Shown one piece after another: positions 42,795 through 50,705 of a DNA stretch of 64,000 bases; positions within the stretch are counted from its first letter, which is position 1; every line of letters starts with the position of its first letter. The DNA comes from Bog-756 sp963828385 (GTDB lineage Bacteria > Actinomycetota > Acidimicrobiia > Acidimicrobiales > RAAP-2), in NCBI GenBank assembly GCA_963828385.1, contig CAWHEF010000002.1:1550001-1614000 (forward strand), given 5' to 3'. Under the pieces are notes generated by a model that was not told the origin of the DNA, did no database searches, and was given only the letters and a program-made list of their open reading frames with translations. The position numbers were made by a program, and so were the translations under genes.

Positions 42795-44177
42795 GCGAAC
42801 CGGTGCGGCGCGCCGACCGGGCTGCTCCCCCTGGAGCTGGTGCCGCCCACCTCGAGCACGGCCGTCCCTCCCTTGCTCGACGAGCGCGGGTTCTCCGGCG
42901 CGTCTCAGCATCCATGTCCAGACGAACAGGTTGATGGGGTAGAGCAGGTAGCCGACCCGGGTGGCGGGCGCGAGCATGATGCCGACCAACATCACCCAAC
43001 CTGCGAACCGGGCGACCTCGGACGCCGTCCCCGGCGGGTGTCTGGCCAGCAGCCACGCCACGAGGGCGCATCCGAGGACGCCGACCACCACCACGTAGGC
43101 CCGGTGGGCCCCCGGCGCCAGGGCGATCAGGATGTGACCGGGAAGGGCGCTGGCCGCCGGGGAGGACACGCCGGCAAGGCCCAGCGGGAAACGGACCACG
43201 TTGTCGACGAAGGCCGCCGGGTTCCAGAACGCCAGCGGGACGACGACGGGCACGATGACGGTCGCCGCCCCGAGGACGTAGGTCCCGATGGATCGCCGGC
43301 GGCGCAGATCGAAGGCGGCCCACGCCGCCAGGACGAGCAGTGGCCACGCCGTGAACTTGAGCGACGAGGCGGCACCGAGGGCCAAGCCGGCGAGGAAGGG
43401 TCTTCGGCGCTGTAGGGCGACCAGGCCGAGCAGCATGAAGCCGACTACGGGCATGTCGTCGCCTCCGGTGACGAAGGGAAGGGCCGCCGTGGGCAGCACC
43501 GTCAGGACCTGGAATGCCCTCGTCCTGGCATCGGTGCGCGGCCGGATCCGGGCGAGGCCGATGGCGGCAGCAAGGACCGTGAAGACGAGGAACTGGATCC
43601 GGGCGTCGGTGGCGCCGGCCCTCGCCTGGCGATCGGTGGACAGACCGAAGAGGACCATCCCGGGAAGGTACGGGTAGTACAGCTCGTAGGTCGGCTCGCT
43701 CGTCTGGTGGATGACGACATGGCCGTTCCGGTCTACGACCCGGTACGGGTCCTCGCCATGGGCGGCGCGGGCACCGGCATGCTCGACCACGACGACCTCG
43801 GGCTGCACATGGAGCGCGGCGTTCCCATCGGTGCGCCACACGACCTCCAGGCCGAGCGGGACGAGCGTCGCCCCGAAGAGGACGATCACGAAGGCCACGA
43901 CCCTGGCCGTCCGGACGCCGGACGATGCCCTGACCGGGGAAGGAGGGGCACCCCGGCTCCCACGGCGGCGGATCCACCACGTCATGGCGACCATGAGCAC
44001 GGTCGCCGCCGCGTAGGGTCCGGCCGCCATCTGGCCCCATTGCCGGTAGAGCGGGATGCCCACCGTGAGCCCGGTGACGAACGCGAACACCGCCGAAGCG
44101 CCGTAGAGGACGACGTCGCGCTCCTCGGCGGGCAGCCTCCGGAGTGCACCGACCCAGGTCCGAGCCAGATCTACCAT
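42726..44177 (-). CDS. Polytopic membrane protein, GT87/DUF2029-like mannosyltransferase type
   Basis: The product is about 483 residues with ten or more hydrophobic segments. The first external loop contains GEDPYRVVDRNGHVV and YELYYPYLPGMVLFGL, typical of GT-C glycosyltransferases of the GT87/DUF2029 group, which use polyprenyl-phosphate mannose to build lipoglycans. LPGHILIALAPGAHRAYVVV and GIMLAPATRVGYLLYPINLF are later membrane segments. Donor and acceptor are unknown. ATG 44177 (MVDLARTWVGALRRLPAEER) is chosen because the upstream frame is low complexity. The C-terminus overlaps the convergent gene by 69 bases; an indel could have moved the stop. Confidence 0.75.
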   Translation of the reverse strand: MVDLARTWVGALRRLPAEERDVVLYGASAVFAFVTGLTVGIPLYRQWGQMAAGPYAAATVLMVAMTWWIRRRGSRGAPPSPVRASSGVRTARVVAFVIVLFGATLVPLGLEVVWRTDGNAALHVQPEVVVVEHAGARAAHGEDPYRVVDRNGHVVIHQTSEPTYELYYPYLPGMVLFGLSTDRQARAGATDARIQFLVFTVLAAAIGLARIRPRTDARTRAFQVLTVLPTAALPFVTGGDDMPVVGFMLLGLVALQRRRPFLAGLALGAASSLKFTAWPLLVLAAWAAFDLRRRRSIGTYVLGAATVIVPVVVPLAFWNPAAFVDNVVRFPLGLAGVSSPAASALPGHILIALAPGAHRAYVVVVGVLGCALVAWLLARHPPGTASEVARFAGWVMLVGIMLAPATRVGYLLYPINLFVWTWMLRRAGEPALVEQGRDGRARGGRHQLQGEQPGRRAAPVRSVGVLLLEQLDGVLGHAGGRRG

Positions 44178-44286
44178 GCCGGCCCACGACCGACGACCGG
44201 GGCCAGAGCGGTTGGTAGGGGACGGCCGCTGGCTCACGGTCGGCACGACCGAGGGTACCACCGGGTCGCCGACGGTCCTCCGACCG

Positions 44287-46419
44287 TCACCTCCCGTCAA
44301 CGGGCTCGCCGCCGGCGTCCGTCGTCGCGTCGGTCCACGGATGTTCGACGCCCGGGACTCCCCCGCCGTCCGGTTCGTCGGCGAAGATCTCCCAGTAGAA
44401 CGCGAGCTCGGCGGTGAGTGCCGCCTCGATCGTCGAAGCCTGCTTGAACCCGTGCGACTCCCCCGGGAACAGCTCGAGTCGGCACGGACGCCCATGCCGT
44501 GCCAACTGCTCGGCGAACCGCACCGCCTGTCCGGGCGGCACGACCGGGTCGTCCGCACCCTGGAGGAGCAGGACCGACCCGACCACCTGTTCGGGATGCC
44601 GGAGCGGCGACCGGCTCGTGTAGCGCGCTCGCGATGCCGGCCAGGGCCCGACCAACCCGTCGGTGTAGTGCGACTCGAAGTCGTGGGTGTCCTCGACGAG
44701 GGACTCCAGATCCGTCACGCCGTACCAGGTCACCGCTCCTTTGAACCGGCGCGAGCGGATGAGGGCACCGAGCGCGGTCAAACCCCCCGCGCTCGTCCCC
44801 CGGATGGCCATCCGCCCGCCGTCGGCCCAACCGGCCTCGACGACGCCGGCGGCGAAGGCGACGCAGTCGTCGACGTCCATCTCCCCCCAGCCTCCGCGGA
44901 GGCTCTCCCGGTATGCCCGTCCGTACCCGGTGCTGCCCCGGTAGTCGGGCACGGCCACGGCCAACCCCCGACTGGTGAAGAACTGCACCACCGGATCGAA
45001 CCCGGGCTGGGCGGCGCCGGTGGGCCCCCCGTGACAGAACACGACGAGCGGAGGGACGGCCTGCTGCGGGAGGGCGCTCCCGGGATCGGCAGGAGGGAAG
45101 AAGAGACCGGGCACGGTCCCCCACGGGGTCGGCACCACATGGGGACGGGCGAGCGAGACCCGGTCCCGGGCCGGCTCGGCGTCGAGGTGAGGGGGGCCGG
45201 CCGACAGCCGGGCCGGCGGCCTGCGGCCGTCCGGCCACACCTCGACGACCACTTGTGCCTCGTACGGGGTGGAGCCGATGACGGCCACCCGGCCGCGCCG
45301 GGTTGCGGACACCCCGGCGATGGAGACGCACGGCTGCTCGACCGTGCCCATCGTCCATCGGACCGTGTCCTCCGATCCCGACGGGCCCTCGGGGGTGAGC
45401 TGGACGAGAACGTCACGCCCGTGCCGCCCGACTCGTGCGATGACCGACCCGTCGGGCAACTCGGCGAGGGTGGACTGCCCGAGCGCCCAGTCCGGCCCGT
45501 GGAATTCGGCCTCCTCGTCGACCAGCGCCCTGGTGCGGTCCTCCAAGGGACCGGAGGCGCTGTTCGTCCGATCGAGGACGGCAGCGGGAAGACGGTACGG
45601 CAACCACCACCCGGTCCGGTCGTCGACGAAGAGAAGGCTCCCGTCGGCGAGCCAGCGGGGCTGTCCGACCGCGCACGACGGGCCCCCGGACACCCGGCGC
45701 CCGATCCCGAGCGAGCTGTGGTCGTCGTCGCCCACCAGCTCGGCGATCCGAACCTCGGAGGCGTCCCAGGGCATCGACGGATGGCTCCACGCCACCCACG
45801 CCAACCAGCGTCCGTCGGGCGACGGCCGGGGTGACGCCACGAACCCACCGGCGTCGACCAGGCGCACCTCTCTTCCCGATCCGGTTGCGTCGACCCCCAC
45901 CACCCGGTGGACGGTCGTCGTCCCTTCGGCCTCCTCCTCGACGGAGACGAGCCACCGCCCGCCGCGGACGATCCTGCCGTCCCCGCGCCGGACCGGCATC
46001 GCCGGACCGGCCTGCGGTGGCGAGAGAACGAGAGGCAGGCCGTCTCCCTCGACCGGCACCCGGTACCACCGCTGATCGGCCTGGTCGACGAAGTACACGA
46101 TCCCGTCCGAGACGGTGGCGGCCCCGCCCCCGTACTCGTGCACCCGCGACCGCACGCTGACCGACGGAGGCGAGACGTCGACGGGCCCGTGCCCCGACTC
46201 CCCCGAGGCCACCACCACCTGGCGGCCCTCTTCGGCCGGCCGGCTCTCGGTCCAGAAGAACCGCTCGCCGTCGGCTTGCAACCCGCCTCGGCTGACGCGG
46301 CCGGCCGCCACCACCTCCGCCGAGAACGGTGAGGGCCACCAACCGAAACCGACGGCCGGTGGGACCTCGCCGCCCCGAATCGGGCCACGCCCGGTAGGTC
46401 GATGTCGTGCCGCCCCCAT
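44287..46419 (-). CDS. Prolyl oligopeptidase (S9) family serine peptidase
   Basis: The product is 710 residues. The N-terminal two thirds form a beta-propeller (repeated strands such as SPDGRWLAWVAWSHPSMPWD) and the C-terminal third is an alpha/beta hydrolase. The catalytic triad is Ser543 in GTSAGG, an Asp near 624 in QGADDPVVPPG and His656 in GESHGFKQ. PLVVFCHGGPTGA provides the oxyanion hole. It resembles dipeptidyl/acylaminoacyl peptidases that cut small peptides. No signal peptide is visible, so it is probably cytosolic. The start codon lies 20 bases from that of the divergent reductase, and both promoters share a palindromic -10 region. Confidence 0.92.
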   Translation of the reverse strand: MGAARHRPTGRGPIRGGEVPPAVGFGWWPSPFSAEVVAAGRVSRGGLQADGERFFWTESRPAEEGRQVVVASGESGHGPVDVSPPSVSVRSRVHEYGGGAATVSDGIVYFVDQADQRWYRVPVEGDGLPLVLSPPQAGPAMPVRRGDGRIVRGGRWLVSVEEEAEGTTTVHRVVGVDATGSGREVRLVDAGGFVASPRPSPDGRWLAWVAWSHPSMPWDASEVRIAELVGDDDHSSLGIGRRVSGGPSCAVGQPRWLADGSLLFVDDRTGWWLPYRLPAAVLDRTNSASGPLEDRTRALVDEEAEFHGPDWALGQSTLAELPDGSVIARVGRHGRDVLVQLTPEGPSGSEDTVRWTMGTVEQPCVSIAGVSATRRGRVAVIGSTPYEAQVVVEVWPDGRRPPARLSAGPPHLDAEPARDRVSLARPHVVPTPWGTVPGLFFPPADPGSALPQQAVPPLVVFCHGGPTGAAQPGFDPVVQFFTSRGLAVAVPDYRGSTGYGRAYRESLRGGWGEMDVDDCVAFAAGVVEAGWADGGRMAIRGTSAGGLTALGALIRSRRFKGAVTWYGVTDLESLVEDTHDFESHYTDGLVGPWPASRARYTSRSPLRHPEQVVGSVLLLQGADDPVVPPGQAVRFAEQLARHGRPCRLELFPGESHGFKQASTIEAALTAELAFYWEIFADEPDGGGVPGVEHPWTDATTDAGGEPVDGR

Positions 46420-46427
46420 GGACTCGG

Positions 46428-46434
46428 TACGGTA
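46428..46434. promoter_or_regulatory. Shared bidirectional -10 region of the S9 peptidase and AcuI-like genes
   Basis: The seven bases TACGGTA contain a plus-strand -10 (TACGGT, 46428-46433), six bases before the ATG at 46440. They also contain a minus-strand -10 (TACCGT, 46434-46429), nine bases before the ATG at 46419. The two promoters therefore overlap almost completely. Confidence 0.55.
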
Positions 46435-46439
46435 CCGCG

Positions 46440-47492
46440 ATGGATCGCGATCGGAGCGAGGCGGACCGAGCCGGGGGTCAGCTTCGTCCGGTGCCGACGA
46501 CGTTCCGGGCCGTCGTCGCCACGAGGAAGGACGGAGCCGTCGACATCGGCGTGAGCGACCTGACCCCCGACGACCTGCCCGTGGGTGAGGTCGTCGTTTG
46601 GGTGGAGTGGTCGGCCGTCAACTACAAGGACGGGATGGTGGCCCAGGCCGGGAACCGGGTGGCGAGAACGTCACCGCTCGTCCCGGGGGTCGATCTGGTC
46701 GGCACCGTCCTCGCCAGCGACTCGGCCTCCGTCCCCCCTGGGGAGCAGGTCGTCGTACACGGGCACGACCTCGGGGTCGCCCGGCACGGAGGCTTCGCCC
46801 AGCTGGCCCGGGTCCCGGCCGCCTGGGTGGTGCCCTTGCCACCGGGGCTGTCCGCCAGGAGGGCGGCCGTCGTCGGGACTGCCGGATTCACGGCGGCGCT
46901 TTCGCTCCACCGGCTCGAACGGCACGGGCTACGGCCTGGTGCGGGTCCGGTGCTCGTCACCGGCGCCTCTGGCGGCGTCGGCAGCATGGCCGTGTCGCTG
47001 CTCGCCGGGCGCGGCTACCAGGTGGTGGCCAGTACGGGCAAGACCTCCGAGCACGAGTACCTCACCGGCCTCGGGGCCGCCGAGGTCATCGGCCGTGAAG
47101 ACCTGGCCGGAGACGAGGGACGGACTCTCGGTCCCGAACGGTGGGCCGGAGCCGTCGACTGCGTGGGCGGCGAGACCCTCGCCGCCGTGCTGCGCACGCT
47201 GCGCTACGGATCAGCGGTGGCAGCGAGCGGTCTGACCGGGGGGAACGCTCTCGAAACGACGGTGTATCCGTTCATCGTCCGCAGCGTCGCCCTTCTCGGC
47301 GTCGACTCCGTGCTCACCCCGGACGAGGAACGCCGGGCGGTCTGGGCCGAAGTGGCCGGCGCATGGTCCCCCGAGGTGGTCGACCGGATGGTCGACCGTG
47401 TCGTGGACCTGGACGGCGTACCGGCCGCCCTCGAGCGCATCGCGTCAGGCGCGGTACGGGGCCGCGTGCTCGTCGATCCCACGTCCCGTTGA
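46440..47492 (+). CDS. AcuI/YhdH-type acrylyl-CoA reductase, MDR superfamily
   Basis: The 350-residue zinc-independent medium-chain reductase is of the YhdH/AcuI group, which reduces acrylyl-CoA to propionyl-CoA with NADPH. Signature parts are SAVNYKDGMVAQAGNRVART and the catalytic-region HGHDLGVARHGGFAQLARVP. The nucleotide-binding GASGGVGSMAVSLLAGRGY and TVYPFIVRSVALLGVDS complete the pattern. Length is slightly above the usual 325-330 because of an N-terminal extension. ATG 46440 follows a -10 box by six bases. It could act on a related enone or quinone instead. Confidence 0.9.
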   Translation: MDRDRSEADRAGGQLRPVPTTFRAVVATRKDGAVDIGVSDLTPDDLPVGEVVVWVEWSAVNYKDGMVAQAGNRVARTSPLVPGVDLVGTVLASDSASVPPGEQVVVHGHDLGVARHGGFAQLARVPAAWVVPLPPGLSARRAAVVGTAGFTAALSLHRLERHGLRPGAGPVLVTGASGGVGSMAVSLLAGRGYQVVASTGKTSEHEYLTGLGAAEVIGREDLAGDEGRTLGPERWAGAVDCVGGETLAAVLRTLRYGSAVAASGLTGGNALETTVYPFIVRSVALLGVDSVLTPDEERRAVWAEVAGAWSPEVVDRMVDRVVDLDGVPAALERIASGAVRGRVLVDPTSR

Positions 47493-47559
47493 GGCCACGA
47501 CACCCGACCACGGGAACGGCCCGTACCCGACGACCTCGCGCCCCGGGTGACGCTCCGCC

Positions 47560-48081
47560 TCAGGACGAGAAGTCCTCGGGCCGGACGGAGTCGAGGAAGT
47601 TGCGGAACTCACCCACGAGCTCGTCGGGGTTGGCCCCCTCCTCCGATCCGGCCTCCTCGTCCCCTTCGTCCTCGTCGACCGCCAGCATGATGCCCTCCGA
47701 GTCCATCAGCTCATCGGCCACGAACAGCGGTGCTCCTGTCCGCACGGCCACGGCAACCGCATCGGAAGGACGGGACGAAACCGGGAGCTCCTTCCCGTCC
47801 CGGCTGAGCACGATCTCGGCGAAGTACGTCGCCGTCCGCAGCTCGGTGATGACCACCCGGACCACGTCGGTCTCGAGCGTCTCGAGCAGGTCGCGGATGA
47901 GGTCGTGGGTCATCGGTCTCGGTGTCTCCATCCCCTGGAGCGCGAACGCGATTGCGGTGGCCTCGGGCGCGCCGATGAAGATGGGAAGCGTCCGGCCGAG
48001 CCCTTCGGACTCCTGGAGGAGGAGCACAGGTGTGTTCGACTGGAGGTCCACCCGAACCGCCCGAAGCCGAACCTCGACCAT
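47560..48081 (-). CDS. Bifunctional nuclease-domain (DUF151) protein
   Basis: The 173-residue protein matches the DUF151 family, homologous to Mycobacterium Rv1829 and plant BBD nucleases. Strands include PVLLLQESEGLGRTLPIFIG and the conserved ATAIAFALQG and TYFAEIVL, then SRPSDAVAVAVRTGAPLFVA. Some relatives have DNase and RNase activity in vitro; the physiological role is unclear. The C-terminal 35 residues are acidic and disordered. It follows ftsR downstream, as in M. tuberculosis. ATG 48081 is supported by a -10 box six bases upstream. Confidence 0.93.
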   Translation of the reverse strand: MVEVRLRAVRVDLQSNTPVLLLQESEGLGRTLPIFIGAPEATAIAFALQGMETPRPMTHDLIRDLLETLETDVVRVVITELRTATYFAEIVLSRDGKELPVSSRPSDAVAVAVRTGAPLFVADELMDSEGIMLAVDEDEGDEEAGSEEGANPDELVGEFRNFLDSVRPEDFSS

Positions 48082-48087
48082 GCGCCC

Positions 48088-48093
48088 AAGCTA
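48088..48093 (-). promoter_or_regulatory. Leaderless -10 box of the DUF151 gene
   Basis: The minus strand reads TAGCTT, six bases before the ATG at 48081. Confidence 0.45.
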
Positions 48094-48154
48094 CTCGCGG
48101 CACCGAGGAGATGCGATCACGACCGGGGCCATTGGTGGTGCCCCGCGGCGTCGT

Positions 48155-49660
48155 TCAGGAGTCGAGCAGGTCGCCGAGCGCAGTCCGCAGCAATGACGAT
48201 CGCAGCTGCTGGCCGAGGCGGGCCAGCTCGTCCGCCGACTTCTCGGCCCGGGCCCGGGCTTCGGGGTTCCGCTGCCTGACCAGCGGAAGCACGACCTGCT
48301 CGACGAACCCCGCTTCGCGGTCCGCAGCGTTCTTGTACAACCGCAGGTGGCGGGGCTCCACCCCGAACCGGGCGAAACCAGCAGCGGCCAACGCCACGAC
48401 CAGGGCCTCCTCGTCGTAGCACTCGACGCCGGCCACGGAGGAGGCGTGCAGCAGTCCGTAGGACTCGAGCTCGCGGATCATCTCGATCTCCAGCCCCGAC
48501 TCCGTCGCCAGCTCATCGATCGACAAGGTGGCCCCGTTCAGGTCGACGCCGGAGCCCGTACCCCCTTTCTCGGCGGTCTCGGCGGTCTCTCCGGCTCCCG
48601 GTTGGCGGCGTCGCGACGCGGCACCGCCCTGACCGGTTCCGGCCGTGTGGCCCACAGCAGGCGGGCCATCGGACGGTTCATCTCGTGACCCCCCCTGTTC
48701 GCTCCGACCGTCTCCCGAACCCCGTTTCGACCGGCGCCGTCCGCCACCGGTGGGGCCGGAACCCGAGTGCCCGGTCGGCTGTGCCGGGGCCGGGACACCG
48801 GGAGAGGGTGTGCCCTGCCGCTCTGCGGCGGAAGAGGCTGCTCCCGCCGCCGGTCCGGCGGAGCCCGCAGGCTGGGGGACGTGGGCGGGCTCGGCGGAGC
48901 CCGCAGGGCCGCGAGAACGGGCGACCCCGGTAGCGGCAGCAGAGCCGAGAGCGCTGACGGGACCGGCAGGCGAACCGGTCGTCGAAGCCGCCGTTGGCCC
49001 GGGGTGGGTGTGCTCGGGCGGGGCCTGGTCGTTGCCGTCGACGGTGGAGGTGGGATGGTCGGCCGCGGTCGAGCCGGACCGTTCGTCGAACGGACGTCGG
49101 TCGCCGACGACACCGGCTCCCCGCTCGTTGTCGTCCTGGAGCCGTGATCCACCGCCTCGCTGGCCGGCGAGGACCGGCTCGTCCGCGGCGAAGGTCGCCG
49201 CACCGTCGCGCCCCTCGGTGGTGAGCTCGCGCTCCTCGGCAGCGGTGGCATCGGGGTGGGTTGTGGCCGGGCCTGCCGATGGTGACCCGATCGACGCGGC
49301 ACCCGGTGGGGGGGTGTGCGCCTTGCCGGAGGGAGCCACCCCCTCCACAGTGGCGCTTGTCCGGGAGGCGCCTCGGCTCGTGGGCGCCCCGGCTCCGGTC
49401 AGGGGAGCCGACGTGACGGCGCCGTCCAGCCGATCCTTGATCACCTTCAGCGGAAGGAAATGCTCCCGCTGCTGGCGCAGGACCCACTTCAGCCGATCGA
49501 TGTCGTGCTCGTAGAACTTGCGGTAGCCCGACGGCGTTCGCTCCGGGTTGACCAACCCCTGGCTCTCGAGGAACCGGATCTTCGAGATCGTCACGTCGGG
49601 GAACTCCTGGCGCAACAAGGAGAGGACGTCGCCGATCGAGAGGTAGGACCGTGCGCTCAC
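48155..49660 (-). CDS. ftsR: MerR-family regulator FtsR with a long disordered insertion
   Basis: FtsR activates ftsZ and other cell-division genes in corynebacteria. The N-terminal winged helix is complete: YLSIGDVLSLLRQEFPDVTI, KIRFLESQGLVNPERTPSGY and KVIKDRL. A second HTH-like domain and helical tail (LSIDELATESGLEIEMIREL, YDEEALVVALAAAGFARFG) occupies about 371-501. Between them lie about 285 residues rich in Gly, Pro, Ser, Thr and Ala, where typical FtsR proteins (about 250 residues in all) have a short linker. GTG 49660 has GGAAGG eight bases upstream and beats GTG 49669. The neighbours garA and DUF151 match the Mycobacterium order. Confidence 0.93.
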   Translation of the reverse strand: MSARSYLSIGDVLSLLRQEFPDVTISKIRFLESQGLVNPERTPSGYRKFYEHDIDRLKWVLRQQREHFLPLKVIKDRLDGAVTSAPLTGAGAPTSRGASRTSATVEGVAPSGKAHTPPPGAASIGSPSAGPATTHPDATAAEERELTTEGRDGAATFAADEPVLAGQRGGGSRLQDDNERGAGVVGDRRPFDERSGSTAADHPTSTVDGNDQAPPEHTHPGPTAASTTGSPAGPVSALGSAAATGVARSRGPAGSAEPAHVPQPAGSAGPAAGAASSAAERQGTPSPGVPAPAQPTGHSGSGPTGGGRRRSKRGSGDGRSEQGGSRDEPSDGPPAVGHTAGTGQGGAASRRRQPGAGETAETAEKGGTGSGVDLNGATLSIDELATESGLEIEMIRELESYGLLHASSVAGVECYDEEALVVALAAAGFARFGVEPRHLRLYKNAADREAGFVEQVVLPLVRQRNPEARARAEKSADELARLGQQLRSSLLRTALGDLLDS

Positions 49661-49700
49661 CCGGTCCACCTTCCGCCACCAACCGCCCGACGCTGCACCG

Positions 49701-50177
49701 TCATTCGCCCGCCGCCAGCAGGTACAGCAATTTGAACTTCCCGATCTGTACCTCGTCTCCGCTGGTGAGCGCGGCCTCTTCCTCGATCCGCTTGCGGTTC
49801 ACATAGGTCCCGTTCAGAGACCCCACGTCCCGTACCGTCGTCATGTTGTCGCGGGTGACGAACTCGGCATGCCGCCGTGAAACGGTGATGTCGTCGAGGA
49901 AGATATCGCTCTCCGGGTGCCGGCCCGCACCGATGACGGGGCTCTCGAGCACGAACCTGACTCCGGCGTCCGATCCGCGCTTCACGACGAGGATCCCCAC
50001 CCCCCGAGGGAGCTCGAGCTGCCCCGCGGCTACATCCTCTTCGGCGGCCTCGCCCGGCTCGTCGACGGGCACGTTCGACACCGAGGTGTCGGGCACCGTC
50101 GTGACCAGAGCTGCTCCGCACGAAGAACAGAAGTTCACCCCCACCGGGTTGCGATGGCCGCAGTTCGGGCAGTACAC
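49701..50177 (-). CDS. garA: GarA-like FHA-domain protein with N-terminal zinc ribbon
   Basis: In mycobacteria GarA binds glutamate dehydrogenase, 2-oxoglutarate decarboxylase and glutamate synthase when unphosphorylated, and is switched off by PknB/PknG. This 158-residue protein has a C-terminal FHA domain with SPVIGAGRHPESDIFLDD, TVSRRHAEFV and VRDVGSLNGTYVNRKRIEEE, including the phosphothreonine-binding Arg, Ser and Asn. The N-terminus adds a zinc ribbon (CPNCGHRN and FCSSCG) not present in mycobacterial GarA. A Thr/Ser stretch (TTVPDTSVSN) may be the regulatory phosphosite. A -10 box seven bases before GTG 50177 chooses this start over 50186. Confidence 0.92.
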   Translation of the reverse strand: MYCPNCGHRNPVGVNFCSSCGAALVTTVPDTSVSNVPVDEPGEAAEEDVAAGQLELPRGVGILVVKRGSDAGVRFVLESPVIGAGRHPESDIFLDDITVSRRHAEFVTRDNMTTVRDVGSLNGTYVNRKRIEEEAALTSGDEVQIGKFKLLYLLAAGE

Positions 50178-50184
50178 GCCCACC

Positions 50185-50190
50185 ACGGTA
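50185..50190 (-). promoter_or_regulatory. Leaderless -10 box of garA
   Basis: The minus strand reads TACCGT, then seven bases and the GTG at 50177. A 10-bp inverted repeat begins six bases upstream of it. Confidence 0.5.
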
Positions 50191-50195
50191 GTCGC

Positions 50196-50220
50196 TCACA
50201 CTCCGGCTGACGGAGTGTGA
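50196..50220. promoter_or_regulatory. 10-bp perfect inverted repeat between gcvH and garA
   Basis: Arms 50196-50205 and 50211-50220 (TCACACTCCG and its complement) flank the loop GCTGA. It lies just upstream of the garA -10, where a -35 or operator would be, and 17 bases after the gcvH stop. It can be a regulator site for garA or a weak terminator for gcvH. No U tract follows. Confidence 0.55.
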
Positions 50221-50236
50221 TGCGGCAGCGAGGGGT

Positions 50237-50617
50237 TCAACCGTCGATGAGCTGACGGTAACCGTCTGCATCGAGCAACGTGTCCACGTCTGAGGCGTCC
50301 GCGGCGATGAGCTCGCAGATCCAACCGCTTCCGTACGGATCGGTGTTGAGCTGCTCGGGTGCCTCGGCGAGCTCGGTGTTCACGGCTACCACTTCGCCGC
50401 CAACCGGCGCGTAGACCTCCGACACCGACTTCGTCGATTCGACCTCGCCGAGCAGACCTCCGGCCTCGACCACGGCACCCATCTTGGGGACCTCCACGAA
50501 CACCACGTCTCCGAGAGCATCCTGGGCGTAGTCGGTGATGCCGACCCGGATCCGGTCACCGACCGACCGGGCCCACTCGTGGTCGGTGGAGTAGCGGAGA
50601 TCGTCGGGGACGTCCAT
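50237..50617 (-). CDS. gcvH: Glycine cleavage system H protein
   Basis: The 126-residue lipoyl carrier shuttles the aminomethyl group between the P, T and L proteins of the glycine cleavage system. The lipoylation site is the Lys in GEVESTKSVSEVYAP (about residue 63). The opening DDLRYSTDHEWAR and GWICELIAAD match the family. ATG 50617 is supported by TAACGT eight bases upstream. gcvH immediately precedes garA and ftsR, as in mycobacteria; the other gcv genes are not in the window. Confidence 0.97.
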   Translation of the reverse strand: MDVPDDLRYSTDHEWARSVGDRIRVGITDYAQDALGDVVFVEVPKMGAVVEAGGLLGEVESTKSVSEVYAPVGGEVVAVNTELAEAPEQLNTDPYGSGWICELIAADASDVDTLLDADGYRQLIDG

Positions 50618-50625
50618 GCCTGCGG

Positions 50626-50631
50626 ACGTTA
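50626..50631 (-). promoter_or_regulatory. -10 box of gcvH
   Basis: The minus strand reads TAACGT, eight bases before the ATG at 50617. Confidence 0.45.
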
Positions 50632-50705
50632 CCCGACAAGGCCAGCCGCCGTCGGTGCCGGGAGGTCTTCGTCGCCCCTGTCCCGGGCCGGGGCGTCGCC
50701 GGTCC

